From positions 1,922,001 through 1,986,000 of the forward strand of contig CBDBIU010000004.1 in NCBI GenBank assembly GCA_965206025.1: 64,000 nucleotides of DNA, in the 5' to 3' direction. The position numbers and the translations under genes were made by a program. The notes below the pieces were generated by a model, which worked only from the letters and a program-made list of their open reading frames with translations, made no database searches and was not told where the DNA came from. Positions within the stretch are counted from its first letter, which is position 1. Each line of letters opens with the position of its first letter. Below, piece by piece: positions 36,365 through 45,630 of the stretch. This stretch comes from G963668345 sp965206025. GTDB taxonomy: Bacteria; Acidobacteriota; Terriglobia; Bryobacterales; UBA6623.

Positions 36365-37935
36365 AGTCTTGTCTCATGCAAGATGAGTCTGAACGAGGAG
36401 TTTGTTTCTCACACAAGATGAGCCTGAAGGATCGGGGAGTGGGCATGCTGGGAATTGACTATCCAAGTGCAAAACACCAGCAAGCTGAACCTGCAACAGA
36501 TCCAGCAGTTTCTCCACTCCAGCGAGGAGATTCGATTCAAAGGCAAAGGGCGGGCCGAGATCTACACGTGGGTGGCGCGCACGCTTCGCCAGCACGGCTA
36601 CAGCCGCCAAAACCGCGCCGACAAAGGGCTGCTGCGGCAGTATCTGGTCAAGATGACCGGACTGAGCCGGGCGCAAATCACGCGGCTGATCCAGCAGTAC
36701 CGGCAGGGCGGAGAACTCCAACCCGCCCGCTACCGGCGGCATCGCTTTGCCCGCAAGTACACGCCCGCCGACGTCGAACTGCTGGCGGCGGTGGACGAGG
36801 CCCACGAAACCCTCAGCGGCCCGGCCACGCGCAAGATCCTCGAGCGGGAATACCAGCAGTACCAGCAGCGCGAATACGAGCGGCTGGCGGGGATCTCGGT
36901 GGCCCAGATCTATCGCCTGCGGCGGCGCAGAGCCTACCGCCAGCGGCGGCTGCATTTCACCAAGACCCGGCCCACGGCGGTGTCGATCGGCGAGCGGCGC
37001 CGGCCCGACCCGCAAGGCCAACCCGGCTTTCTGCGAGTGGATACGGTGCATCAAGGGGATCGCGATGGCGTCAAGGGCGTCTACCACATCAATGCCGTGG
37101 ATGAAGTCACCCAGTGGCAAGTGGTCGGCGCCACGCCCGCGATCAGTGAAGCCTGGCTGGAGCCGTTGCTGAAAGCCATGATCGAGCAGTTTCCCTTTCG
37201 TATCCGCGGCTTCCATTCCGACAACGGCAGCGAGTTCCTCAATCGCACGGTGGAGAAGCTATTGAACAAGCTGCTGATCGAACAGACCAAGTCGCGTCCG
37301 CGGCACTCCAACGACAACGGCTTGGTGGAATCGAAAAACGGCGCGGTGATCCGCAAACACATGGGATATACGTACATCGCGGCGCCGCACGCGGGGCGCA
37401 TCCAGCGCTTCTACCAACAGCACTTCAATCCCTATTTGAACTTCCACCGGCCCTGCGGACAGCCCGAGATCAAGACCGACGCCAAAGGCAAGCAGAAGCG
37501 GGTGTACCGCCACTACCAGACGCCTTGGGAATCTTTCGAGAAGTTGCCCGAGGCCGCCAGCTATCTCAAGCCAGGGCAGAGGCTGGAGGCTCTGGGCCGC
37601 ATTGCCCAGGCCGAAAGCGACACGGCGGCGGCCCGCCGGATGCAGCGAGCCAAGCAGAAGCTGTTTGCCAGTTTCCGTTCCGCGAACACGCCGTGCTGAA
37701 CAGCAGGAAGAGGGCTGTGGAAATGACGGGCGATGGAAAACGAGGAAAACCAAAACCAGGTTTCCCTTCGTTTCCCACCGCCCTTGGAAATCGCTCCGCG
37801 ATTCCCACAATCCCACAACCCCGACGACGATTCTCCCCTTCCCAAAACTCAAAATCAAAAAGCCCGAAAGGAGCCCCAGCGACTCAAAAAGCCCCAACCC
37901 CCGTCTTCAGGCTCATCCTTCGATGAGAAAATGCT
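36365..37935 (+). mobile_element. IS481/IS1202-like insertion sequence, copy 1 (1571 bp)
   Basis: The boundaries come from alignment with the inverted copy at 57722-59292 (also 1571 bp). Ends AGTCTTGTCTCATGCAAGAT and (reverse complement) AGCATTTTCTCATCGAAGGA are imperfect inverted repeats that go on to GATGAG-CTGAA. CTCGA at 36360-36364 is repeated at 37936-37940, a 5-bp target duplication. The left end holds two CAAGATGAG-CTGAA subrepeats. Confidence 0.9.
36455..37699 (+). CDS. Integrase-type (rve) transposase, copy 1
   Basis: 414 aa. N-terminal HTH region (LRQYLVKMTGLSRAQITRLI; FARKYTPADVELLAAVDEAH) and a second helix-rich part (LAGISVAQIYRLRRRRAYRQ). The rve DDE core has GFLRVDTVHQGDRDG (Asp), RIRGFHSDNGSEFLNR (Asp) and SNDNGLVESKNGAVI (Glu). 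Related to IS481 and the IS1202 group. Intact. Protein identical to copy 2. Confidence 0.92.
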   Translation: MTIQVQNTSKLNLQQIQQFLHSSEEIRFKGKGRAEIYTWVARTLRQHGYSRQNRADKGLLRQYLVKMTGLSRAQITRLIQQYRQGGELQPARYRRHRFARKYTPADVELLAAVDEAHETLSGPATRKILEREYQQYQQREYERLAGISVAQIYRLRRRRAYRQRRLHFTKTRPTAVSIGERRRPDPQGQPGFLRVDTVHQGDRDGVKGVYHINAVDEVTQWQVVGATPAISEAWLEPLLKAMIEQFPFRIRGFHSDNGSEFLNRTVEKLLNKLLIEQTKSRPRHSNDNGLVESKNGAVIRKHMGYTYIAAPHAGRIQRFYQQHFNPYLNFHRPCGQPEIKTDAKGKQKRVYRHYQTPWESFEKLPEAASYLKPGQRLEALGRIAQAESDTAAARRMQRAKQKLFASFRSANTPC

Positions 37936-37945
37936 CTCGACAGAG

Positions 37946-38060
37946 TTGTCCAATGCAAGATGATCCTGAACGGGGGGAGTGTTTCCCACACAAGATGGTC
38001 CTGAAGCGACAGCAGCGGGGAGAGGGCACACTGCGGGTGAATGCAAGTCACCATGCGGAG
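37946..38060. repeat. Relict left end of a related IS
   Basis: Just outside IS copy 1 the sequence repeats the architecture of its left end in diverged form: TGCAAGATGATCCTGAACGG, then CACACAAGATGGTCCTGAAG, then GGGGAGAGGGCACACTG. The first two match the paired CAAGATGAG-CTGAA subrepeats at 36380-36430. No transposase follows, so it is a solo end. The rest of 38061-38299 shows nothing. Confidence 0.55.
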
Positions 38061-38299
38061 GCGCTACTCGGCGGTGGCGCCGCAGGGATCCGCGCCAACC
38101 CGGCGTGGGCCGGCGGGCTGACGTTCGCGGCTCTGAGCGGTTGCCTTCGGCAAGCTGCCTGTCGAGGCCGTCTCCTGCTATCTTGGTTTCGTTGCAACCG
38201 CCCTCCGCGCCCGAGCGACCTGTCAAACACCCTTGGGCGTAGTGGACCACGAGGGAAGCGATGGCCGCTGGCAGCCTGTCGTGAAAGTACTTGGCCGCA

Positions 38300-38372
38300 A
38301 GAAAGTGGGTACGGTCGGATTTTCGTATCTAACCCATACTGGAAACGACACCGTTGGGTAAGCGAAAATCGG
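38300..38372. repeat. Short hairpin repeat, copy b
   Basis: AAAGTGGGTACGGTC, GATTTTCG / CGAAAATC arms, an ACCCA / TGGGT inner pair and the loop box ATACTGGAAACGACACCGTT. Same order as copy a at 36147-36222 with changed but still pairing arms. It lies about 145 bp before the permease start; no other feature is seen up to 38516. Confidence 0.55.
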
Positions 38373-38516
38373 ATGATGCTCCCCCTGTTTGTGCCGAAGC
38401 TGACTTCCACCACGGGTCGCTAGGCGTGGATTCGTAAGCCACCCCCGGCGGCTCTGTCTGCCGACGCCGGCGCTGCGCGATCGCTCAGAAGGTCGTTTAC
38501 CCGTCAACAGTTTCCC

Positions 38517-39947
38517 ATGTCGAAACAGCGGCCGAATGGAGAGGTCCAACCGGGAATCGCTTGGGGTCCGTTCACCTTAAGAATTCCGCTCGTTCACGTA
38601 AGAGTGGAGGCGCCGGAGCTGATTCAAGGCTTGCTTGTGGCCGGCGCCACGGGCCTGGCGGTTGTTCCTCTCTACGTCGAGCACTTCGGGATGAGTTTCG
38701 AGACGGCTGTGGCCATGTGCGCGCTGCAAGTCCCGCTGGTGTGCAGTGCCTTCATGGTCTTCGGCGATCCCTACGGTCCCGGTTGGTTGACACCGGCGCT
38801 GCCGCTGGTCCTGCAAGAAGCGCTTACCTACCCCACGGCAGGCGCGCGAACCGACTTCGTGAACGCCGTGGTGATCCTCGTGGGGGCCGTGTTCTTTGTT
38901 TTTGGTGCGACGGGACTGGGAAGAGCGTTTCTGCGAGGTATTCCGTGGGCGCTGAAGGCCGGCATCGTCTTGGGAGCGGGCATGAGTGCTATCTACGGCG
39001 AGTTTGTGCCCCGTTCAGGGGGGCGGGCTTCTCGGTTTGATGAGTACACCGTTTGCGTTTTGCTGGCCGTGGGGATCACCCTGCTTCTGCTGTTTTCCGC
39101 GCCTCTCGAAAAATGGAAACGACGCTTTCGGTGGCTCGGATTTACGGCCTCGCTGGGTATTGCGCCGGGCTTTTTCGCCGCGATGGTCGTCGGGCCGTGG
39201 GCGGGGGAGGTGAGCTACCGGAGTTTTCGAGAACTGTTCGTCTCCCCGGTGAGCGGTGACTGGGTATTCAGCCCCGGCGAGCTTCTTTTCCTACCGGACT
39301 TCGTGGCCCTGTTCAGCCACTTCAGTATTCTGGGGCGAGGCGTCCCCGACAGCTCGTTTTTTGTAGCCGCGCTGCCGCTGGCCCTGGCGGCCTACGTGAT
39401 CGGCTTCGGCGATATCATCACCGGCACGGCGATTCTCCAAGAGGCCGGGCGTGACCGCCCCGACGAGAGGATTCCCATCGACGAGCGGCGCACGCACCTC
39501 TCCGTTGGGGTGCGCAACATCGTCCACGGACTGCTGGGCGGACCGTTCTTCCCCCTGCAGGGCCCTCTTTGGACGGGGGCGACGGTGGTGGTCGCGGAAC
39601 GCTACCGCCGCGGGCGGAAAGAAATGGACTCCATCTTCAGTGGAATTTTCAGCTACTACTTGTTCGGCATCCCGCTAGCTTATTTCGTCCAGCCGATGCT
39701 CGTTCTCGTGCGGCCGGTTCTCGACGTCGCGTTGTCTTTGACCATGATCCTGACCGGATTTGTGTGCGCTTACGTAGCGCTCTCGATGCCGCGCAACCGC
39801 ATTGAGCGAGGCCTGGCCATCTTGATCGCTATGGTGATCATGTATTTTTCGACCCTAGCCGGCTTCGTCGTGGGGTTCGTTGCATCCGCGGCGCTATTGG
39901 GGCGGGAGGCCTGGCGGCAGCCGCAAGAAGCCGAGCAGTCGGGGTAG
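38517..39947 (+). CDS. Polytopic membrane permease, NCS2/SLC23-like (tentative)
   Basis: 476 aa with about 12 hydrophobic segments, e.g. GLLVAGATGLAVVPLYVEHF, VVILVGAVFFVFGATGLGRA, YTVCVLLAVGITLLLLFSAP, MILTGFVCAYVALSM and LIAMVIMYFSTLAGFVVGFV. Segment GFGDIITGTAILQEAGRDRP with a conserved acidic residue in the middle of the chain, and the NIVHGLLGGPFFPLQGPLWT stretch, resemble nucleobase/xanthine-type permeases, but the match is not strong. Substrate unknown. Monocistronic, plus strand. Confidence 0.6.
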   Translation: MSKQRPNGEVQPGIAWGPFTLRIPLVHVRVEAPELIQGLLVAGATGLAVVPLYVEHFGMSFETAVAMCALQVPLVCSAFMVFGDPYGPGWLTPALPLVLQEALTYPTAGARTDFVNAVVILVGAVFFVFGATGLGRAFLRGIPWALKAGIVLGAGMSAIYGEFVPRSGGRASRFDEYTVCVLLAVGITLLLLFSAPLEKWKRRFRWLGFTASLGIAPGFFAAMVVGPWAGEVSYRSFRELFVSPVSGDWVFSPGELLFLPDFVALFSHFSILGRGVPDSSFFVAALPLALAAYVIGFGDIITGTAILQEAGRDRPDERIPIDERRTHLSVGVRNIVHGLLGGPFFPLQGPLWTGATVVVAERYRRGRKEMDSIFSGIFSYYLFGIPLAYFVQPMLVLVRPVLDVALSLTMILTGFVCAYVALSMPRNRIERGLAILIAMVIMYFSTLAGFVVGFVASAALLGREAWRQPQEAEQSG

Positions 39948-40204
39948 GACGCGAAAAGTAATGGGCGCGGCCTGTCTTGCCTCCGCTCCCTAACGAGATG
40001 GAATCCGGGGGCGCGTCGTTCGGTGAGCGAGCTAACGATCCCTGGGGCCCAGCGTGTCCCGCCGCACGTGCAACGGCAAGCGCCGCACCACCCGATCGCC
40101 TGTCTCGGCTATACTCAACTCCGGAGATCGTTCGCTCGGATCCCGACTCCGCCACGACCCTTGTCCCCGGCTCGTTTTCCCCCATGCTGTACCTAGACAA
40201 GGCT

Positions 40205-41284
40205 ATGAACCGAACCCTGATCTTGCCGGGTGTGCTGGCGCTGCTATCTCTTTTCCCGACCGGCGCCGCGGCGCAGACTCCGGCCGGTCTGCTGACGCTT
40301 AGCGAGGAGTCGTTCGTCCTTCCCGCGGAACGCGATTGGGAAAAGCTTGGAGTGTCGAACCGGAAGATTCGAATACTCGAGAGTTTTCACCGGGGCGGCG
40401 GCTACCTGGGCGTCCATATCGCCTACAACAGCTCCAAGATGCACGTTACCGGAATCCTTGCCAGACCCTACATTCCGCCGGAGATCATGGAGAAGTATCA
40501 GAAAAAAGGCACGGCCGAAGAGGACGAATCGCTCATCGGGTTTCCCCTCGTGATTCTCAATCACGGTTCCCCCGGCGGTGTCGGCGCGCCGTACCGAGCC
40601 ATCGCGCTGGAGTTGGCTAGCCGGGGATACGTGGTTCTGGCCTCCACCTACCGCGGTCGAGCGGGTATCGAGGGACGCTCCCAAGGCGTGGCGGAGCTGG
40701 CCAAAGGGGAGGTGCTTGATGTCTTGCAGCTCACCGAGTTGGGCCGCCGGCTCGAGTACGTCGATTCGCTGCGAATGGGCATCATTGGCGAGGGGGATGG
40801 AGCGGCCATTACGCTGTTGGCCATCGAGCGATCGAATGTATTCCGGGTGGCCGTGGCCATCTCTCCGCCGATTTTTTCGGGACTCGCGGAGTTCGGGTTC
40901 GCCGGGCGGAAAATCCTCAAGAAGCGGTCCAGATCGTTATTCGGTCGAGAACTGGAACAAAATGACCTGCTGCGGGAACTCTATGCCCGCGACATGTTTC
41001 GGTTTCTCCCGAAGATCACCACCCCGCTTCTGCTGATCGCGGCCAGCTCGGACCCGAGCTATCGAGACCAGCTTCGCTTCGTGGAACAACTTTCCGCCCA
41101 CGGCATCGAACACCAACTACTGGCCTACCCGGGGCTGTTCCCCGAGTTCATGACGGCCGTCGATGACGGGAACCGCCCGCCCGAGTGGCGTCAAATCCAG
41201 TATGCGGCCTGGACAGAGATTTTCAGCGCGCTTGACAAAGCGCTCCAGTTGCCCGAAAAAGAGGAAGAGGAATCGGCGAGGTGA
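40205..41284 (+). CDS. Secreted alpha/beta-hydrolase (S9/acyl-peptidase or esterase type)
   Basis: 359 aa from ATG 40205; MNRTLILPGVLALLSLFPTG is a signal peptide cut near AAAQ. An in-frame ATG six codons upstream is possible. The core shows FPLVILNHGSPGGVGAPYRA (oxyanion HG), LASRGYVVLASTYRGRAG, the nucleophile-elbow region MGIIGEGDGAAITLLAI and FLPKITTPLLLIAASSDPSY (acid loop). The nucleophile position reads GEGDG instead of GxSxG, so either Asp is the nucleophile or activity is lost. Substrate unknown. Confidence 0.72.
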   Translation: MNRTLILPGVLALLSLFPTGAAAQTPAGLLTLSEESFVLPAERDWEKLGVSNRKIRILESFHRGGGYLGVHIAYNSSKMHVTGILARPYIPPEIMEKYQKKGTAEEDESLIGFPLVILNHGSPGGVGAPYRAIALELASRGYVVLASTYRGRAGIEGRSQGVAELAKGEVLDVLQLTELGRRLEYVDSLRMGIIGEGDGAAITLLAIERSNVFRVAVAISPPIFSGLAEFGFAGRKILKKRSRSLFGRELEQNDLLRELYARDMFRFLPKITTPLLLIAASSDPSYRDQLRFVEQLSAHGIEHQLLAYPGLFPEFMTAVDDGNRPPEWRQIQYAAWTEIFSALDKALQLPEKEEEESAR

Positions 41285-41353
41285 GCCGTAACGCTCCGTA
41301 GGGGCGCGAACGGGCCTACATCTCAACAGCGGGGCTTTCTCCACTGCCGCTAG

Positions 41354-41545
41354 CCCGCTTTTCTCACCAGGTGGCGAGGCGAAGTGCGTGAAAGGCCCGT
41401 CAGTACAAGGCGCGCGCCGCTCGGCGCCGCATTTCTTGAATAATGCGGGCGTACTTGAACAGTACGTTGAGCAGGGCGAGCAAGCGCAACGCAGTCATGG
41501 CGGGCCTATGGCGTGCTTCGACCGTCAGGTGGTGAGAAATGCGGG
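41354..41545. repeat. Dispersed CCCGC-ended element (192 bp)
   Basis: Near-identical to the copy at 2365-2556, same orientation. Ends CCCGCTTTTCTCACCAGGTG and (reverse complement) CCCGCATTTCTCACCACCTG; CTAG on both flanks. It occupies most of the gap before the AAA+ gene. Confidence 0.87.
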
Positions 41546-41635
41546 CTAGGCGCCGGTGAAAAACACGGGCTACTTGTGTCCTGGAATTTGCCCGCGCCGT
41601 CGTTTGGCCCAGTCCCGCGGGCGGCGACGAATCCC

Positions 41636-42973
41636 CTATACGTCCGAATACTCCATAGCGACAAACTTCAATTCAAACGCGCGATCGATGACGTCGCGAT
41701 CGAGTGCATAGGGAAGCTTCTCGAACTTGAGCAGGTCGGCGGCGATGTTGATGACGTCGCGCGGGTGGCAGCGGCGGAACCTGCGACCGGTCTTCTTGTA
41801 GTGCTCCTCGATGATATCGGTTAACAGACCCGCGGGACATTCGATATTCATCTGCCGGCAATAGTCATTGAAGATGGCGGTGAATTCCTCGTCGCTGGGG
41901 TTCTCCATGAACATCTTATACTCGAGCCGTCGCAGGAACGCCTCGTCGCCGAGGTCGTTAGGGTCCAAGTTGGAGGAGAAAATCAGGAAGCACTCAAAAG
42001 GAACCTCGATCTTCGTTCCCGTCTGAAATGATAAGTAATCGCGGCTGCGATTCAGAGGATAAATCCACCGATTAAGCAGAGCGGCCGGCGAGATCTGCTG
42101 GCGTCCGAAGTCATCGATCAGGTAGATGCCGTTATTGGCCTTCAGCTGGTAGGGGGCGTCGTAGATCTTTGCGGCGTCGATATACATCAAATCGAGCATG
42201 TCCATCCCAAGCTCGCCGCCTGTGGTCAGAAACGGTCGCTTGCATTTCGCCCAGCGCTGGTCGAACTTGGGTTCGCTGGCCATCAGCACGCTTTCTTCTC
42301 CCGTGTCTATTTTTTCGTGGTAGAGGGAATCGAAGACCTTGATGATTTGCCCCTCAGCTTCGAGGACATAGGGGATGTATATGGGGGCCGAATCGATCCT
42401 CGCCAACTGTTCGGACAGAAAGCTCTTGCCGCTCTTGCCGTTTCCCGGCTTGCCGTAAATCAGCAGGGATTTAAAGGAGTTGACGGCGGGCCCCAGCTTC
42501 GAGTAGAACTCGTCGGTGACTATGGCGCCAGTGAAGGCCTCTTCCAACTTGTCTCTGGTCAGCCAACCGGGTTTGAGCTTCTGTCGTTCGACCGCCGCGA
42601 CGTACTGCTCGAGGGGGACCGGCGCCGGTCCCATGAACTGGTTGGTTTCCAAGTAATCCTTGGCGCGCGCCCTGCCTTCTTCGGAGAGGGCAAACTGCGA
42701 CGAAACGTTGCCGAATCCGGAGGAGCGCTTGGCCTCGATGAGCCTTTGTCGCTTCAGCCCTTCGACGACCGTTTCGATGACGCTGAACTGGAATCCCAGT
42801 ACCCTCGCCAGCTCTCTGCCACCCACCTCCCCTCTAAAGTAGAGGTTTTTGAGAACCAGTTGCTCCGCCAGACTGGAAGTTACGCCGGCCTCCTGCAGCG
42901 AGGTGACCGGTGCGGGCGTAAACTGTTCCGCTTCCGTGGATTCATCGGGCGGGGCGAGAGCTATGTCGCTCAT
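41636..42973 (-). CDS. AAA+ ATPase with N-terminal winged-helix-like region
   Basis: 445 aa from ATG 42973; ATG 43012 and TTG 43084 are longer in-frame options and no ribosome site decides. The N-terminal part (LEQLVLKNLYFRGEVG-type; GRELARVLGFQFSVIETVVE; LKRQRLIEAKRSSGFG) looks like a winged helix. The ATPase has Walker A LLIYGKPGNGKSGKSFL, Walker B GIYLIDDFGRQQI, sensor 1 FLIFSSNLDPNDL, an arginine-finger region FLRRLEYKMFM, and the lid RRFRRCHPRDVINIAADLL. Cytoplasmic. Partner unknown; similar stand-alone ATPases are common in Acidobacteria and Myxobacteria. Confidence 0.82.
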   Translation of the reverse strand: MSDIALAPPDESTEAEQFTPAPVTSLQEAGVTSSLAEQLVLKNLYFRGEVGGRELARVLGFQFSVIETVVEGLKRQRLIEAKRSSGFGNVSSQFALSEEGRARAKDYLETNQFMGPAPVPLEQYVAAVERQKLKPGWLTRDKLEEAFTGAIVTDEFYSKLGPAVNSFKSLLIYGKPGNGKSGKSFLSEQLARIDSAPIYIPYVLEAEGQIIKVFDSLYHEKIDTGEESVLMASEPKFDQRWAKCKRPFLTTGGELGMDMLDLMYIDAAKIYDAPYQLKANNGIYLIDDFGRQQISPAALLNRWIYPLNRSRDYLSFQTGTKIEVPFECFLIFSSNLDPNDLGDEAFLRRLEYKMFMENPSDEEFTAIFNDYCRQMNIECPAGLLTDIIEEHYKKTGRRFRRCHPRDVINIAADLLKFEKLPYALDRDVIDRAFELKFVAMEYSDV

Positions 42974-43170
42974 AATATTTCGAGTGCTGCTAGCCTTCTC
43001 ATTATTAGCCATCGGCCGGCCAAGAAACAGGGGTGAACTTCCAGGGTGGCTAGGGGAGATCCCCTTAGACTTCTTATCGAACAACCTAAGATTTCAGACC
43101 TCGCCGACTAGCGCCGCCCGAGGCGGAGCAACCCCCCCGGGGATGCAGCTCCGTTCCAGGGCCAGACTAG

Positions 43171-43192
43171 CCCGCTTTTCTCACCACGCGGC
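43171..43192. repeat. Dispersed element, solo end
   Basis: CTAG followed by CCCGCTTTTCTCACCACGCG. No matching second end before the oxidoreductase stop at 43240. A truncated copy. Confidence 0.55.
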
Positions 43193-43239
43193 AACGGCCA
43201 TAGCGCTGGTTAGGGAGACGGAGTTTCCTCGGCTTCTTG

Positions 43240-44325
43240 TTAGGCAGCGTCTGCCCCCGGGCGCTCGAACCGAACCGTCTCCCCGGTTCGCGCGCTCTCA
43301 TACCCGGCGAAGACCAAGCGGAGAATCTCGCGAGCCTCCCGCGCCCCCGCCAGCGGCGGAGGGGACTGCCGCATCTCGTCGAGAAAGAACTTGAGATGTT
43401 CCGCCGTGGCCGAGGCGAATTCTCCCTTCTTCGAGGAGGAATACACGCGCGATCGGCCCTCCACTTCCGCCCGTGCCTGGCCGCCCTTGAGCAGACCCGC
43501 TTTCACAACTGGCCGGCCGGCGTTTCGCGACCACTCGACGCTGAAGCGCGCCACGCCGCCGAGCGAAAGTCGCAGTGAGGCGTTCTCGCAATCCAGGCGC
43601 ATCTCCAGGTACTTTTCCGGAGCATGACTCACGCGGTTGAACGAAAATGTGGCCAGTCGCTCTTCGGGGAACGTCAGGCTGGCGTGCACGAGTATGTCAG
43701 CGTCGTATTCGGGGCGACGGCGGGGAATGTGCGCGTGAACCGATGTCGGTAAAGAGTCGAAAAAGAAACAAGCCAGGTCAAGCGCGTGCGTGCCGAATTC
43801 ATACAGCACGTATTGCTTCAACTGGTTCCTCCAGTTGCTTTCTTTCTCGGGTGGATGAAACATTTGCTGCCAGCACTGGATGCAATAGAGCCGTCCGAAC
43901 TCGCCTTTTCGCAGCCGGCGCTTCGTTTCCCGGTAGAAGCTCATGAAGCGGTATTGGTTGTTGACGCGCAGCAGGCGTTGCTTGTCTTCGGCTAGTTCAA
44001 TAACTCGATCCGCTTCTTCGAGGCTCGGCATGAAGGGTTTCTCGCAGAAGACATGAGCCCCGGCCTTGAAGGCCAGCCGACAGATTTCGAAGTGTGAACT
44101 CGGCGGAGTGCCGACAATGATGACCTCGGGGCTGGTAGCCGCGAGCATTTGCTCGACCGTCTCGAAGGTTTGGGGGATCCCGTACTTACGGGCTATCTTC
44201 TCCCGCGCCCGGGAGTCAAGATCGCAGCCGGCGACGACGTCGATCTCGGGGACCGCCCGGCAGGCCGGCAAGTGGATGCGATCAGCTGCGCCTCCCAAAC
44301 CCACGATTCCAACGCGCACACTCAT
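43240..44325 (-). CDS. Gfo/Idh/MocA-family oxidoreductase
   Basis: 361 aa. N-terminal Rossmann fold RVGIVGLGGAADRIHLPACR, VAGCDLDSRAREKIA, VIIVGTPPSSHFEICR, then HVFCEKPFMPSLEEADRVIE with the conserved EKP lysine. The C-terminal alpha/beta domain holds RVNNQYRFM and FGTHALDLACFFFD, the Asp/His catalytic region (GxHxxD). Uses NAD(P) to oxidise or reduce sugar-like substrates in the cytoplasm. The divergently oriented neighbour is a methyltransferase, so a role in sugar or glycan modification is possible. Confidence 0.9.
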   Translation of the reverse strand: MSVRVGIVGLGGAADRIHLPACRAVPEIDVVAGCDLDSRAREKIARKYGIPQTFETVEQMLAATSPEVIIVGTPPSSHFEICRLAFKAGAHVFCEKPFMPSLEEADRVIELAEDKQRLLRVNNQYRFMSFYRETKRRLRKGEFGRLYCIQCWQQMFHPPEKESNWRNQLKQYVLYEFGTHALDLACFFFDSLPTSVHAHIPRRRPEYDADILVHASLTFPEERLATFSFNRVSHAPEKYLEMRLDCENASLRLSLGGVARFSVEWSRNAGRPVVKAGLLKGGQARAEVEGRSRVYSSSKKGEFASATAEHLKFFLDEMRQSPPPLAGAREAREILRLVFAGYESARTGETVRFERPGADAA

Positions 44326-44442
44326 CGGTTGATGATCTTATCACGGCTTTGCGGCTGCTCACAGGGCCCGTCGGGCACGGCTTGCGGGTTTGAAGTGCGT
44401 TAAGCTGATGCTCGTTGTGGCTCCTCGGGGACCGTCGTTGAG

Positions 44443-45435
44443 ATGAACTTCGTTTGTCCAAAGTGTAAGAGCGCGCTCTCGTTTTCCGACGACTTGTACT
44501 CGTGCTCCCCGTGCCGACGGGACTACCCCGTCGCATGTGGAATCCCCGACTTCCGTGTGAATCCCGATCCCTACATCACCCCGGCGGAAGATCGAAACAG
44601 GGGCGAGTTGCTGGCGGAGTGGGGACGAGAGCGCACATACGGCGAGCTTCTGGATCGCTACTTCTCCTTGGCGCCTGATGTCCCCCCCGACCTGGCGAAA
44701 CGGTGGACCGACCACAAGCTTGCCGACATCGAGATCGCTGAGCTCTGCCTGCGGGAGACGCTTGGCGGGGGCGGGTCAGCTTCAGACGGCGCCCTGCTCG
44801 ACGTGGGTTGCTCGTCGGGGGGGTTACTTGCGGCGGCGCAGACCCATTTCCTGATGCCGGTTGGGGTGGACGTCGCTCTCCGCTGGTTGGTGATTGCAAG
44901 GCTGCGGCTGCGGGAAATCGGCGTCAGGGCGCGACTGGTGTGCGCGAACGCTGAGTATTTGCCTTTCCCCGACCGAGTTTTCCAGTTCGTGACGTCAGTA
45001 GACGTCCTCGAGCACGTACGCGATGCCCAAGCCGCCGTGAGCGAAGCCCATCGAGTCTCCGCTGCGGGCGCGAGGGCTCTCTGGCTCACCAACAACCGGT
45101 ACGCGCCGGTACGCGACCCTCAGATCGGCGTTTGGGGGGTCGGGTATCTTCCTCGCTCGTTGCAGAGCAGGTATGCGGTCGCCCGCAGAGCAGACGTCGG
45201 CTCCTACCGGGTCGCCATGCGGAGCGGCCGGGAACTCGAGCGGCTCTTCCAGCGTGCCGGCTACCAGGACATTCGACTAACGCCCGCCGGCCTATACGCT
45301 CCTCACGTAGGTAACCGCGTCCTTCACGTCGTCATGAGAGCGTACAATCGGCTGCGCGGCCTGCTTGTCTTGCGATCACTTTTAACGTGGCTGGGGCCGC
45401 GTCTGTCGGTGACGGCAACACGGCGGCTGGATTAG
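44443..45435 (+). CDS. SAM-dependent methyltransferase with N-terminal zinc ribbon
   Basis: 330 aa. A Trm112-like zinc ribbon opens the protein (MNFVCPKCKSALSFSDDLYS CSPC then PVACGIPDF, four Cys). The methyltransferase fold has LLDVGCSSGGLLAAAQTHFL (motif I), VGVDVALRWLVIARLRLREI, ARLVCANAEYLPFPDRVFQF and VTSVDVLEHVRDAQAAVSEA. The C-terminal part with RLTPAGLYAPHV and a hydrophobic stretch is variable. Cytoplasmic; substrate unknown. Divergent from the Gfo/Idh gene across about 115 bp that presumably carries both promoters. Confidence 0.88.
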   Translation: MNFVCPKCKSALSFSDDLYSCSPCRRDYPVACGIPDFRVNPDPYITPAEDRNRGELLAEWGRERTYGELLDRYFSLAPDVPPDLAKRWTDHKLADIEIAELCLRETLGGGGSASDGALLDVGCSSGGLLAAAQTHFLMPVGVDVALRWLVIARLRLREIGVRARLVCANAEYLPFPDRVFQFVTSVDVLEHVRDAQAAVSEAHRVSAAGARALWLTNNRYAPVRDPQIGVWGVGYLPRSLQSRYAVARRADVGSYRVAMRSGRELERLFQRAGYQDIRLTPAGLYAPHVGNRVLHVVMRAYNRLRGLLVLRSLLTWLGPRLSVTATRRLD

Positions 45436-45448
45436 CCAAAATAGCTAA

Positions 45449-45630
45449 CCCGCATTCTTCACCACGGCTGCCGGGGACGAGGCGAAAGGCCCGGCGGCCA
45501 TGGCTCGCGGCAACAATTCGTGCACATCGCCCGGCGTACGGCATGTCGGCAAGCGGGCGCGATGAATCACGCCCCCACATCCCTGACGGCGGGCATTTGC
45601 TTCCATTCCCGGCGACCGCTGGTGGCACAC
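45449..45630. repeat. Dispersed element, diverged copy
   Basis: Left end CCCGCATTCTTCACCACGGC, preceded by CTAA. The interior contains GGGCGCGATGAATCACGCCC and CATCCCTGACGGCGGGCATT. The right end is degenerate (CGACCGCTGGTGGC near 45625). 45631-45867 holds only the leader of the next gene. Confidence 0.65.

Noticed and set aside
2365..41545. Dispersed palindromic elements considered as a CRISPR array.
   Set aside because: Copies are kilobases apart, 180-200 bp long, with inverted ends and no regular spacers or cas genes.
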